Assembly: GCA_009469685.1 (NCBI GenBank) | Contig: SSTA01000189.1 | Coordinates: forward strand, 1 to 10,945 | Length of the DNA stretch: 10,945 nt | Direction of reading: 5' to 3' | Origin: Azonexaceae bacterium | GTDB taxonomy: Bacteria > Pseudomonadota > Gammaproteobacteria > Burkholderiales > Rhodocyclaceae | Shown here: one piece after another, positions 1 through 6,388 of the stretch | Numbering within the stretch: the stretch's first letter is position 1 | How the letters are laid out: each line of letters begins with the position of its first letter | Notes under the pieces: model-generated | Database searches by the model: none | Told to the model about the DNA's origin: nothing | The model's input: the letters and a program-made list of their open reading frames with translations, nothing else | Made by a program: the position numbers and the translations under genes

Positions 1-1348
1 GCGCCGGGGGATGGGCGAGAGGCTTCAGGTGGGTGTCGCCGAAGACCATGTCCTGCACTCGGCTGAAGACGGCGGCGAAGGCGACGCCCAAGGCCAGCAA
101 CAGGAAGGGGGTGGTCCAGGGCACCTCTCGCATGGCCGTGACGAGGATGAGGAATTCGCTGGCAAAGACTCCAAAGGGAGGCATGCCGAGTATGGCCAGG
201 GTCCCCAGCATGAGGCCCCAGCCCACGGTGGGGCTGGCCTTCAGGAGTCCACGGATGTCTTCCATCACCTGGGTCCCCGCCTTCTGGGCGGCGTGGCCGA
301 CCGCGAAAAAAATAGCCGATTTCACCAGGGAATGGACGGTCATGTGGAGCAGCCCCGCGAAATTGGCCACCGGTCCACCCATACCGAAAGCGAAGGTCAT
401 CAGCCCCATGTGTTCGATGGAGGAATAGGCGAACATGCGTTTGACGTCCTTCTGCCGGGAGAGGAAGAAGGCGGCGGCCACCACGGAAACGAGGCCGAAG
501 CCCATCATCAGGTGGCCGGCGAAATGGCCGTGCAGCGCCCCGTCGGTGAGCACCTTACAGCGGATCACCGCATACAGCGCGACATTGAGCAGGAGCCCCG
601 AGAGCACCGCGGAAATGGGCGTGGGGCCCTCGGCGTGGGCGTCAGGAAGCCAGTTATGCACCGGTACCAGGCCCACCTTGGTGCCGTAGCCCAGAAGCAG
701 GAAGACGAAGGCCAGGGAAATGATGGTGGGGTGAAGATCCCCCTTCACCGCGTCGAGGTTGGTCCACAGCAGCGCCCCGACGCCGTCGCCGAGCACCGGA
801 CTGGCGGCCATGTATAGGAGGATGGTGCCAAAGAGGGCCTGGGCGATGCCCACGCCGCACAGGATGAAATATTTCCATGCCGCTTCCAGGCTGGCCGGGG
901 TGCGGTACACCGACACCAGGAGCACCGTGGTCAGAGTCGCTGCTTCCATGGCCACCCAAAGGATGCCGAGGTTGTTGGTGGTAAGCGCCACCAACATGGT
1001 GAAAGCAAAGAACTGGTACATGCTGTGGTAGAGGCGCATGCGTCCCGGGGTCATCTTGCCGTGTTCCTCCTCCAGCCGCATGTAGGGACGGGAGAAGACG
1101 GAGGTGGTGAAGCCGACGAAGGCGGTAAGGGTGACCAGGAAGACGTTCAGGGGATCGATGAAGAATTCCCGCTCGAGGACGAACAGCGGCCCGTCCGCCA
1201 CCACCCGGGCGGTCAGGACCGCCGCCGCCAGCAAGGTGCCCAGCGAGAACCCGACATTGACGTCCCGGGCATAGGGACGGTCCCCGACGAAAGCCAGGAC
1301 GGCACCGCCGACGAGGGGAATGGCCAGGATCACGAACAGGGCCGTCAC
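1..1348 (-). CDS. hyfF: HyfF-like membrane subunit of a hydrogenase-4/Ehr-type complex (3' end cut by the window)
   Basis: The first 449 residues of a multi-spanning protein of the NuoL/M/N antiporter family; E. coli HyfF has about 526, so roughly the last 80 are outside the window. The start is GTG at 1348, chosen because AAGGAGGA (1357-1364) lies nine bases upstream and the gene begins 4 bp after the hyfE stop. The family motifs are present: Glu135 in WVAMEA (TM5-type glutamate), Lys224 in GTKVGLVPVHNWLPDAH (TM7-type lysine), the SSIEHMGL segment at 309-316, and Lys343 in VHSLVKSAIFF. These charged residues form the ion path in the family. The protein sits in the inner membrane and should translocate H+ or Na+ as part of the complex made with the upstream genes. 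HyfG- and HyfI-like catalytic genes would be expected to follow. The family call is secure; the exact complex type is inferred. Confidence 0.92.
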   Translation of the reverse strand, partial: MTALFVILAIPLVGGAVLAFVGDRPYARDVNVGFSLGTLLAAAVLTARVVADGPLFVLEREFFIDPLNVFLVTLTAFVGFTTSVFSRPYMRLEEEHGKMTPGRMRLYHSMYQFFAFTMLVALTTNNLGILWVAMEAATLTTVLLVSVYRTPASLEAAWKYFILCGVGIAQALFGTILLYMAASPVLGDGVGALLWTNLDAVKGDLHPTIISLAFVFLLLGYGTKVGLVPVHNWLPDAHAEGPTPISAVLSGLLLNVALYAVIRCKVLTDGALHGHFAGHLMMGFGLVSVVAAAFFLSRQKDVKRMFAYSSIEHMGLMTFAFGMGGPVANFAGLLHMTVHSLVKSAIFFAVGHAAQKAGTQVMEDIRGLLKASPTVGWGLMLGTLAILGMPPFGVFASEFLILVTAMREVPWTTPFLLLALGVAFAAVFSRVQDMVFGDTHLKPLAHPPA

Positions 1349-1352
1349 CGGG

Positions 1353-2012
1353 TCAATCCTCCTTCAACTTTTCCAGGTGGCTGATGTCCAGGCTGTCGAA
1401 CTGCTCCCGGATCTGGAACATGAATACCCCGAGGATGAATATCCCGACCAGCACGTCGAGGGCGATCCCCAGTTCCACCACCATGGGCATGCCGTAGGTC
1501 GCCGAGGTGGCAGCGAAGAAGAGCGCGTTTTCCATGGTCAGGAAGCCGATCACCTGGGGCACTGCCTTTGCCCGGGTGATCATCATCATGAAGGACAGGA
1601 GGACACAGGCGAGCGCGATCCCGAGGGTGCCCCGGGCGATGGACGTCGAGAGCTTGGAGATGGGCAGGGCCAGGTTGAAGGCGAAGACCACCAGGACGAT
1701 GCCCACCAGCATGAGGGTGGGAATGTTGATCATGGTCTCGATGTCCCAGCGCACGTTAAGCCGGTTGATGAGCCGATGCAGGAGGAAGGGAATGAGGATC
1801 ACCTTGAGCACGAAGGTGAGGGCTGCCGAAGCGTAGAGGTGGGGCTGGTGCGTCACGTAGGCCACCATGGCCGTCGCCCCCACTACCGTCATGCCTTGCA
1901 GGGTAAACAGGTGGATGAGGGTGAGGATGCGCCGCTGGGAGAGCATGGCGAAGGCCAGCATGAGCATCACCGCGGCGAAGAGGTTGATGAGTTGACCAAT
2001 GAAGGAATCCAT
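1353..2012 (-). CDS. hyfE: HyfE-like membrane subunit (NuoK-related)
   Basis: 219 residues, close to the about 216 of E. coli HyfE. Nearly the whole protein is hydrophobic, with about six or seven predicted membrane segments, and it ends in a charged tail (SHLEKLKED). Charged residues inside membrane segments that would suit a NuoK-like ion path are Lys70 in FVLKVILIPF, Glu161 in FLTMENALFF, Glu180 in MVVELGIALD and Asp186. The ATG at 2012 is preceded by GGGGAGGA with five bases between GGAGG and the start. HyfE links the large antiporter-like subunits to the membrane arm in hydrogenase-4. The gene lies 85 bp after hyfC and 4 bp before hyfF, so translation of hyfE and hyfF is probably coupled. 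No damage is seen. Confidence 0.93.
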   Translation of the reverse strand: MDSFIGQLINLFAAVMLMLAFAMLSQRRILTLIHLFTLQGMTVVGATAMVAYVTHQPHLYASAALTFVLKVILIPFLLHRLINRLNVRWDIETMINIPTLMLVGIVLVVFAFNLALPISKLSTSIARGTLGIALACVLLSFMMMITRAKAVPQVIGFLTMENALFFAATSATYGMPMVVELGIALDVLVGIFILGVFMFQIREQFDSLDISHLEKLKED

Positions 2013-2097
2013 TCAGTCCTCCCCTTGGGCCGTCCCTGAGGGGACCGATGCCCGTTCCGGGCGCAGCGAACGAAGCGAGCGCGGGGATCGAATCAAT
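2013..2097 (-). other. hyfC-hyfE spacer, non-coding, with a GCGA-rich element
   Basis: The only sizeable gap in the otherwise tightly packed cluster. E. coli carries hyfD, a gene of about 480 codons, at this point. On the plus strand the spacer holds GCGCAGCGAACGAAGCGAGC, an irregular run of GCGA-type units bounded by GCGC (about 2060-2081). The hyfE ribosome binding site is at its downstream end. No terminator with a U tract is seen, so transcription probably reads through. Confidence 0.6.
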
Positions 2098-3045
2098 TCA
2101 CGCCCCCAGGAGGAAATGGACCAGCATGCCGATCACCGCCAGAAGGAAAGCGCCGGCCAGGAATTCCGGCACCCGGAAGATGCGCATCTTGGCGCTCAGG
2201 GACTCGACCGCGGCAAGCAGGAACCCACCGATGGCGAGCTTCGCCACCAGCACCGGCAGCGCGTAGAGCAGCGCCAGAGGGTTTTGGGCCTCGGCGATGC
2301 CCCAGGGGAAAAAGAGAGCGATCCCCATGCAGGAATAGGCAAAAAGCTTCAGAGCCGCAGCCCACTCCACCAGGGCCAGGTGCCGGCCGGAGTATTCGAG
2401 GATCAGGGCTTCATGAATCATGGTCAGTTCCAAGTGGGTGGCGGGGTTGTCCACCGGCACCCGGGCATTCTCGGCGAAAGAGACGAAGGTGAAGGCCAGC
2501 CCGGCGAAGGCAAGGCTCGGGTAGATGGCGAATTCCCGGTGGGCGATGTTCTCGACGATGCTCGTCAGCGCCGTGGACTGGCTGATGAGGGAAGCGGTGA
2601 AGAACACCGTCAACAGCGCCGGTTCGGCCAGGAAGCCGATCAACATCTCGCGCCGGGCGCCCAGGCTGCCGAAGGCGGTGCCTATGTCCATGGCGGCCAG
2701 GGAGATGAAGACGCGGGCGACGGCAAAGAGCCCCACCAAGGCGATGGCGTCGGCGACGATGGACAGCGGCAGATCGGTAGACAGGGTGGGGATGATGGCG
2801 CAGGCGAGCGTCATGCAGCCGAAAACCACGTAAGGCGCCACTCGGAAAAGGGGAGAAGCAGTCTCGGCCATCACCGAGTCCTTGTTGAACAACTTGTGCA
2901 GCAGGCGATACGGCTGCAGCAGGCCGGGACCGCTGCGGTTCTGGAACCAGGCCCGGCATTGGTTGACCCAGCCCAGCAGCAGCGGGGCGAGCAGCAGGGC
3001 CGCAATCACTGCCAGGATCTGGGAAAGGAAGCCGGTGGGGCTCAT
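2098..3045 (-). CDS. hyfC: HyfC/HycD-like membrane subunit (NuoH-related, formate hydrogenlyase subunit 4 family)
   Basis: 315 residues, like E. coli HyfC. It has about eight membrane segments. The NuoH-family marks are visible: NRSGPGLLQPYR at 36-47 with HKLFNK after it, MDIGTAFGSLGARREM at 119-134, and a polar cytoplasmic loop with AENARVPVDNP (191-201) followed by HLELTMIHEALILEYSG (204-220). In complex I and group 4 hydrogenases this loop faces the small catalytic subunit and couples redox chemistry to ion pumping. The start is the ATG at 3045, which overlaps the hyfB stop as ATGA. The frame stays open upstream to 3597, but that stretch lies inside hyfB and has no hydrophobic, HyfC-like character. 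Strong translational coupling to hyfB is expected. Confidence 0.94.
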   Translation of the reverse strand: MSPTGFLSQILAVIAALLLAPLLLGWVNQCRAWFQNRSGPGLLQPYRLLHKLFNKDSVMAETASPLFRVAPYVVFGCMTLACAIIPTLSTDLPLSIVADAIALVGLFAVARVFISLAAMDIGTAFGSLGARREMLIGFLAEPALLTVFFTASLISQSTALTSIVENIAHREFAIYPSLAFAGLAFTFVSFAENARVPVDNPATHLELTMIHEALILEYSGRHLALVEWAAALKLFAYSCMGIALFFPWGIAEAQNPLALLYALPVLVAKLAIGGFLLAAVESLSAKMRIFRVPEFLAGAFLLAVIGMLVHFLLGA

Positions 3046-5051
3046 CGCTGGGTGAGATAGAGCATGAACAGGAGGGTCAGGAAGCTGTAAAGCAGATAGA
3101 CGGCGATGCGTCCCCGCTGCAGCCTGCCCACCTGAGCGGCCAGGAATTCCACGCCCCGGGCCACCGGCAGGTAGAGCCAATGCCAGAAATGGTCCCGCAC
3201 CACGACCCGGTAGGCCGGCTCCCGGTCGAAGGATGAGGGAAGATGGCGTTCGAGCCGGAAGAAGGGTTCGAAAATCTGGCGTATGGGCTGGCCGAAGCCC
3301 TCGGCGGTGTCCTGCATGCGGGGCGTCTGCCAGGGATGGCCGCAATCCCAGGGATCGGCACGGCGCAGCCGGCCGTGGTAAAAGCGGCGGACGAGGACAT
3401 AGGCGAATAGCCAGCAGACGACCACCCCGGCCAGGAAAAAGACGGGACCGTAGCTCGCCCGTTCGATGGAGGTGGGGGCCAGCAACCACCAGCCGGTGGT
3501 CTCGACCCGATGGGCCAGGCCCGACCCGACCAGGGGAACGGTTACCAGGTCGATGAGCTGGATCACGAAAGTCGGGAATAGCCCCAGGAAGATGCACCCG
3601 GCTGCCAGCCAGGCCATGCCCACCCGCTCCCAGGGACCGGCGTCATGGGCATCCTGCAATTTCGCGTCCCGGTGCTGGCCGAGGAAGACGATTCCGAAGA
3701 ACTTCACCATGGCATAGCCGGCCAGGGCCGCGATCAGGGCGATGGCAGCGGCGACGATGGGAATGAACATATTGAGGAAGGAATCCGGCAGCCCCGGCGT
3801 GAACAGGAAACTCTGCAACAGCAGCCATTCGGAAACGAAGCCCGAGAGGGGAGGTAGGCCGGAGCTGGCGAAGACGCCGACGAAGACCAGCCACGCGACC
3901 CAGGGCATGGTTCGGATAAGCCCCCCCAGGTGCCCCAGATTGCGCTCCCCGGTGGCATGGAGCACGGCACCGGTACCCACGAAGAGCAGACTCTTGAAGA
4001 AGGCGTGGTTCACAACATGGTAAAGGCAGGCGGTAAGGGCCAGTGCGGCGAGATCGAACATGCCGTAGGCCTTGAAGAGAAGCGTGAGGCCGATGGCGGC
4101 CAGCAGCAGCCCGATATTCTCGATGGAGGAATAGGCCAGCAGCCGCTTCATGTCCACCTGTACGGTGGCGAAGACCACCCCAAAGAGCGCGGTGGACAGG
4201 CCGAACGCCAGCAATACCACTCCCCACCAGGCGGTCTGCACTTGGAGAAGGTCGAGGGACACTCGCAATAGGCCGTAGATGGCGGTCTTCAGCATCACCC
4301 CGCTCATCAGGGCGGACACCGGCGAGGGCGCCGCAGGGTGGGCCTCGGGGAGCCAAACGTGAAGCGGCAGCATGCCTGCCTTGGCACCGAAGCCCAACAC
4401 CGCCAGGAGAAAGGCCGCCGACCCCCAGAAGGGCGGCAGCAGTTGAGCCCGCATGTTGTCGAAGGTGTAGTCCCCGGTGTTGGCCTGGAGGACGCCAAAG
4501 GACAGGAGAATGGCGATGGCGCCGATGTGGGCGATAAGAAGATAGAGGAATCCCGCCTGCCGGATTTCAGGCACGCGGTGGTTGGCGGTCACCAGGAAAA
4601 AGGAGGCGAGGGCCATGGCCTCCCAGGCCACCATGAAGGCGTAGGCGTCGTCGGCCAGCACCACCAGGGCCATGCTGGTGAGGAAGAAATGGTACTCCAG
4701 GCACAGGAGACCGGGCGGCGTACCCTCCCCCTGGCGGAAATAGCCGGCGGCGAACACCGAAATCCCGGCACCGGCGGCACCGATGACGGCCAGGAAGAAA
4801 GCCGACAGGCTGTCGAGACGCAGATGGAAAGGAAGCTGGGGCAGACCGAGGGGCAGGATGGCCGTTTCCGGCGTACCCAGCAGGGCCGTTCCCGCCGCCC
4901 CGGCGAGAACGAGTCCGACGGCACTGCCGAGGGGAAACAGCCCCCGGGCCACCAGGGTGAAATTGCGCAGGGCTGCAACCCCCGCCAAGCCAATTAGCAA
5001 CCACGCCGCCAGGGCCGCCAGGACCCAGTCGATGGCCAACCAGCTCGACAT
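3042..5051 (-). CDS. hyfB: HyfB/HycC-like antiporter-type membrane subunit
   Basis: 669 residues, matching the about 672 of E. coli HyfB and longer than NuoM/N because of the C-terminal extension typical of HyfB/HycC. Proton-antiporter family signs are Glu144 in AWEAMALASFF, Lys224 in FGAKAGMLPLHVWLPEAH, Lys255, SSIENIGLLL at 308-317, and Lys353 in HAFFKSLLF. The extension carries WDCGHPWQTPRMQ (568-580) and ends in one more membrane segment (650-666). It is an inner-membrane subunit proposed to move H+ or Na+ across the membrane. I chose ATG at 5051: GAGGAG lies at 5063-5068, eleven bases upstream. A longer reading would start at a TTG (5087) and add 12 residues without a good ribosome binding site. 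It is the first gene of the operon and lies downstream of a sigma-54-like promoter. Confidence 0.94.
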   Translation of the reverse strand: MSSWLAIDWVLAALAAWLLIGLAGVAALRNFTLVARGLFPLGSAVGLVLAGAAGTALLGTPETAILPLGLPQLPFHLRLDSLSAFFLAVIGAAGAGISVFAAGYFRQGEGTPPGLLCLEYHFFLTSMALVVLADDAYAFMVAWEAMALASFFLVTANHRVPEIRQAGFLYLLIAHIGAIAILLSFGVLQANTGDYTFDNMRAQLLPPFWGSAAFLLAVLGFGAKAGMLPLHVWLPEAHPAAPSPVSALMSGVMLKTAIYGLLRVSLDLLQVQTAWWGVVLLAFGLSTALFGVVFATVQVDMKRLLAYSSIENIGLLLAAIGLTLLFKAYGMFDLAALALTACLYHVVNHAFFKSLLFVGTGAVLHATGERNLGHLGGLIRTMPWVAWLVFVGVFASSGLPPLSGFVSEWLLLQSFLFTPGLPDSFLNMFIPIVAAAIALIAALAGYAMVKFFGIVFLGQHRDAKLQDAHDAGPWERVGMAWLAAGCIFLGLFPTFVIQLIDLVTVPLVGSGLAHRVETTGWWLLAPTSIERASYGPVFFLAGVVVCWLFAYVLVRRFYHGRLRRADPWDCGHPWQTPRMQDTAEGFGQPIRQIFEPFFRLERHLPSSFDREPAYRVVVRDHFWHWLYLPVARGVEFLAAQVGRLQRGRIAVYLLYSFLTLLFMLYLTQR

Positions 5052-5092
5052 GTTCGTTGCGGCTCCTCGTATCAACAGATTGGCCAACGGAC

Positions 5093-5110
5093 GGCGGCAA
5101 GAAGGCCGCC
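5093..5110 (-). promoter_or_regulatory. hairpin in the hyfB leader
   Basis: GGCGGC and GCCGCC form a perfect 6-bp stem with a 6-base loop. If transcription starts near 5136, the hairpin lies in the 5' leader of hyfB, about 25 bases before the ribosome binding site. There is no U tract, so it is not an ordinary terminator. It may be an mRNA-stabilising structure or chance in GC-rich DNA. Confidence 0.35.
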
Positions 5111-5146
5111 TACAGGGGGGCTTACAGGATGAACATTATATTTACT

Positions 5147-5162
5147 TGCAGTTAGGCTGCCA
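5147..5162 (-). promoter_or_regulatory. sigma-54 (RpoN) type -24/-12 promoter candidate for the hyf-like operon
   Basis: Read on the minus strand the site is TGGCAGCCTAACTGCA. The RpoN consensus is TGGCAC-N5-TTGCA. The invariant GG and GC pairs are present with the exact ten-base separation, and only the last base of the -24 block and the first T of the -12 block differ. Transcription would start near 5136, giving an 85-base leader before hyfB. E. coli hyc and hyf operons are RpoN-dependent and activated by FhlA-type enhancer-binding proteins, which makes the match biologically reasonable. A TATAAT at 5135-5140 on the same strand lacks a good -35 at 16-18 bp and fits less well. Confidence 0.6.
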
Positions 5163-5173
5163 TTGCAATTTGA

Positions 5174-5221
5174 TTAACATCGGCGCCCGAGAGGGACGCT
5201 GCCGCCCATCTCGGTTAACAT
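5174..5221. repeat. TTAACAT direct repeats flanking a dyad in the divergent hyfB/acylphosphatase region
   Basis: TTAACAT occurs at 5174-5180 and 5215-5221, spaced 41 bp apart, about four helical turns. Between them CCGAGAGGG (5187-5195) pairs with CCC-A-TCTCGG (5205-5214), a dyad with one bulged A. Relative to the proposed hyfB start near 5136 the repeats centre near -41 and -82 and the dyad near -65. This is where an activator or integration-host-factor type protein could bind. No known operator was recognised, so the function is inferred from position only. Confidence 0.4.
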
Positions 5222-5253
5222 GGAATCATGAGTAGAACCCGGGAGCAAGCATC

Positions 5254-5529
5254 ATGATCACGCGACACCTCCGCATCAGCGGCCTGGTTCAGGGTGTCGG
5301 CTATCGCTGGTCGATGGTTGAGGAGGCGACGCGCCTGGGCCTCGACGGCTGGGTGCGCAATCGCCGCGACGGCAGCGTCGAAGCGATCGCCCGGGGGGAT
5401 CCCGCTACCCTCATCCGACTCACCGAGTGGGCGCACCGCGGGCCGCCGGGGGCGCGGGTCGAAAAGGTGATCGTCTGCGATTGCGATGACATCCCTCCTC
5501 CGGGTTTTCACCAGTATCCGACGGTTTGA
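5254..5529 (+). CDS. acyP: acylphosphatase
   Basis: 91 residues, the normal size of the family. It hydrolyses the carboxyl-phosphate bond of acylphosphates in the cytoplasm. The signature is complete: GLVQGVGYR at 10-18, with the phosphate-binding loop and catalytic Arg18, then [16 protein letters not shown] at 28-43 with catalytic Asn36. The ATG at 5254 follows GGGAG with about eleven bases between. The gene is divergent from the hyf-like operon, with 202 bp between start codons. HypF, the hydrogenase maturation protein, contains an acylphosphatase domain, but this is a free-standing single-domain enzyme, so a maturation role is only a thought. A peroxiredoxin gene follows 67 bp downstream. 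Whether it shares transcription with that gene is unclear, because a good promoter overlaps the stop codon of this one. Confidence 0.94.
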   Translation: MITRHLRISGLVQGVGYRWSMVEEATRLGLDGWVRNRRDGSVEAIARGDPATLIRLTEWAHRGPPGARVEKVIVCDCDDIPPPGFHQYPTV

Positions 5530-5555
5530 CAGCCCAGGAGCGCTTTCGCTACAGT
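5526..5555 (+). promoter_or_regulatory. sigma-70 type promoter for the peroxiredoxin gene
   Basis: A perfect TTGACA -35 box at 5526-5531, which contains the acylphosphatase TGA stop, is followed after 18 bp by TACAGT (5550-5555, four of six to TATAAT). Transcription would start near 5562, about 35 bases before the peroxiredoxin ATG. Independent expression of the peroxiredoxin is therefore likely. Assignment is by sequence match only. Confidence 0.5.
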
Positions 5556-5596
5556 CGTCGCTTCCCCAACCCCTCAGCATTCTGCAGGAGAAATTC

Positions 5597-6196
5597 ATGG
5601 CCGTTCTCGTCGGCAAGCAAGCCCCGGACTTCACCGCCATTGCCGTTTACGGCAACAACGAAATCAAGGAACTCAAGCTGTCCAGCTATCGGGGCAAGCC
5701 CGTCGTACTGTTCTTCTACCCGCTGGATTTCACCTTCGTCTGCCCCTCCGAACTCATTGCCTTCGATCACCGGCTCTGCGAATTCGAACAACGGGGCGTC
5801 GAAGTGATCGGCGTCTCCATCGACTCTCAATTCACCCATCTCGCTTGGAAGAACACCCCGATCAAGGAAGGCGGCATCGGACCCGTCGGCTATCCCCTGG
5901 TTGCCGACGTGAAGCACGACATCTGCCGCGCCTACGACGTCGAACTGGAAGCCGCGGGCGTCGCCCTGCGTGGCTCCTTCCTGATCGACAAGAATGGCGT
6001 GGTCATGCACCAGGTCGTCAATATGCTGCCCCTGGGGCGCAATATCGACGAAATGCTGCGCATGGTGGACGCCCTGCAATTCTTCGAGGAGCATGGCGAG
6101 GTGTGCCCCGCGGGTTGGAACAAGGGCAAGCCCGGCATGACCGCCTCGCCGGAGGGCGTCGCGGCCTATCTGGCCAAGAACGCCAAGAAGCTCTGA
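5597..6196 (+). CDS. typical 2-Cys peroxiredoxin (Prx1/AhpC subfamily)
   Basis: 199 residues. It reduces hydrogen peroxide and organic hydroperoxides in the cytoplasm, using thioredoxin or an AhpF-like reductase. The peroxidatic cysteine is Cys49 in the PLDFTFVCP motif, with Pro42 and Thr46 in place. The resolving cysteine is Cys170 in [12 protein letters not shown] (92-95) matches the GGLG loop linked to slow resolution and hyperoxidation in eukaryotic Prx1, but the C-terminal YF motif is replaced by YL in AAYLAKN, so the full sensitive signature is not there. The start at 5597 is set by AGGAG (5586-5590), six bases upstream; the open frame continues back into the acylphosphatase gene without homology. 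It has its own promoter candidate and a terminator after it. No AhpF-like gene is adjacent. Confidence 0.96.
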   Translation: MAVLVGKQAPDFTAIAVYGNNEIKELKLSSYRGKPVVLFFYPLDFTFVCPSELIAFDHRLCEFEQRGVEVIGVSIDSQFTHLAWKNTPIKEGGIGPVGYPLVADVKHDICRAYDVELEAAGVALRGSFLIDKNGVVMHQVVNMLPLGRNIDEMLRMVDALQFFEEHGEVCPAGWNKGKPGMTASPEGVAAYLAKNAKKL

Positions 6197-6209
6197 CACC
6201 GCCAGGGCG

Positions 6210-6264
6210 TCCCGCCGATGTTTCCCGGAGCCCGTCGCGCTCCCGCGGGAGGCGCCCGGCGGGA
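6210..6264 (+). repeat. GC-rich nested inverted repeats downstream of the peroxiredoxin gene
   Basis: TCCCGCCG (6210-6217) pairs with CGGCGGGA (6257-6264). Inside lies the perfect palindrome CTCCCGCGGGAG (6240-6251). In RNA this would fold just after the peroxiredoxin stop and before the terminator, possibly as 3'-end protection. It may also be chance in GC-rich DNA. Confidence 0.35.
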
Positions 6265-6286
6265 TCCCTGTACCCATAGAACGGAC

Positions 6287-6316
6287 AATACCTCGCCCCG
6301 GCGAGGTATTTTGTTT
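6287..6316 (+). terminator. rho-independent terminator of the peroxiredoxin transcript
   Basis: AATACCTCGC (6287-6296) and GCGAGGTATT (6301-6310) form a perfect 10-bp stem with a 4-base loop, followed by TTTTGTTT overlapping the stem end. It is well placed between the peroxiredoxin gene (stop at 6196) and the next gene (start at 6389). Confidence 0.88.
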
Positions 6317-6354
6317 CCGTCGTCCACATAGATGCGGTATTTTTGCCATTTATG

Positions 6355-6360
6355 TACAAT
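6355..6360 (+). promoter_or_regulatory. possible -10 box for the response regulator gene
   Basis: TACAAT matches five of six bases of TATAAT, 28 bases before the ATG, just past the preceding terminator and in the only AT-rich stretch nearby. No recognisable -35 box is found at 16-18 bp, so it would be weak or activator-dependent. Confidence 0.35.
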
Positions 6361-6388
6361 CCGGGAACATTAAGGTTTTCGACGGATC

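Noticed and set aside
11..3060. Long plus-strand open frames opposite the hyf-like genes (for example 11-817, 1320-2039 and 1999-3060)
   Set aside because: Their translations are low-complexity, rich in G, H, E, Q and R, with no recognisable domain. They mirror GC-rich membrane genes on the other strand.
3046..3597. N-terminal extension of the HyfC frame up to 499 residues
   Set aside because: The extra part lies out of frame inside hyfB and is proline/arginine-rich; the ATGA overlap at 3042-3045 gives the natural start.
5052..5087. Longer HyfB beginning at TTG 5087
   Set aside because: It adds 12 residues without homology or a good ribosome binding site. ATG at 5051 has GAGGAG upstream.
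5135..5140. TATAAT on the minus strand as a sigma-70 -10 box for hyfB
   Set aside because: The hexamers 16-18 bp upstream do not resemble TTGACA; the TTGCAA present is 22 bp away. The sigma-54 match is better, though a weak second start cannot be excluded.
5549..6349. Minus-strand open frame of 266 codons across the peroxiredoxin gene
   Set aside because: It is the shadow of a clear peroxiredoxin gene and runs through its terminator.
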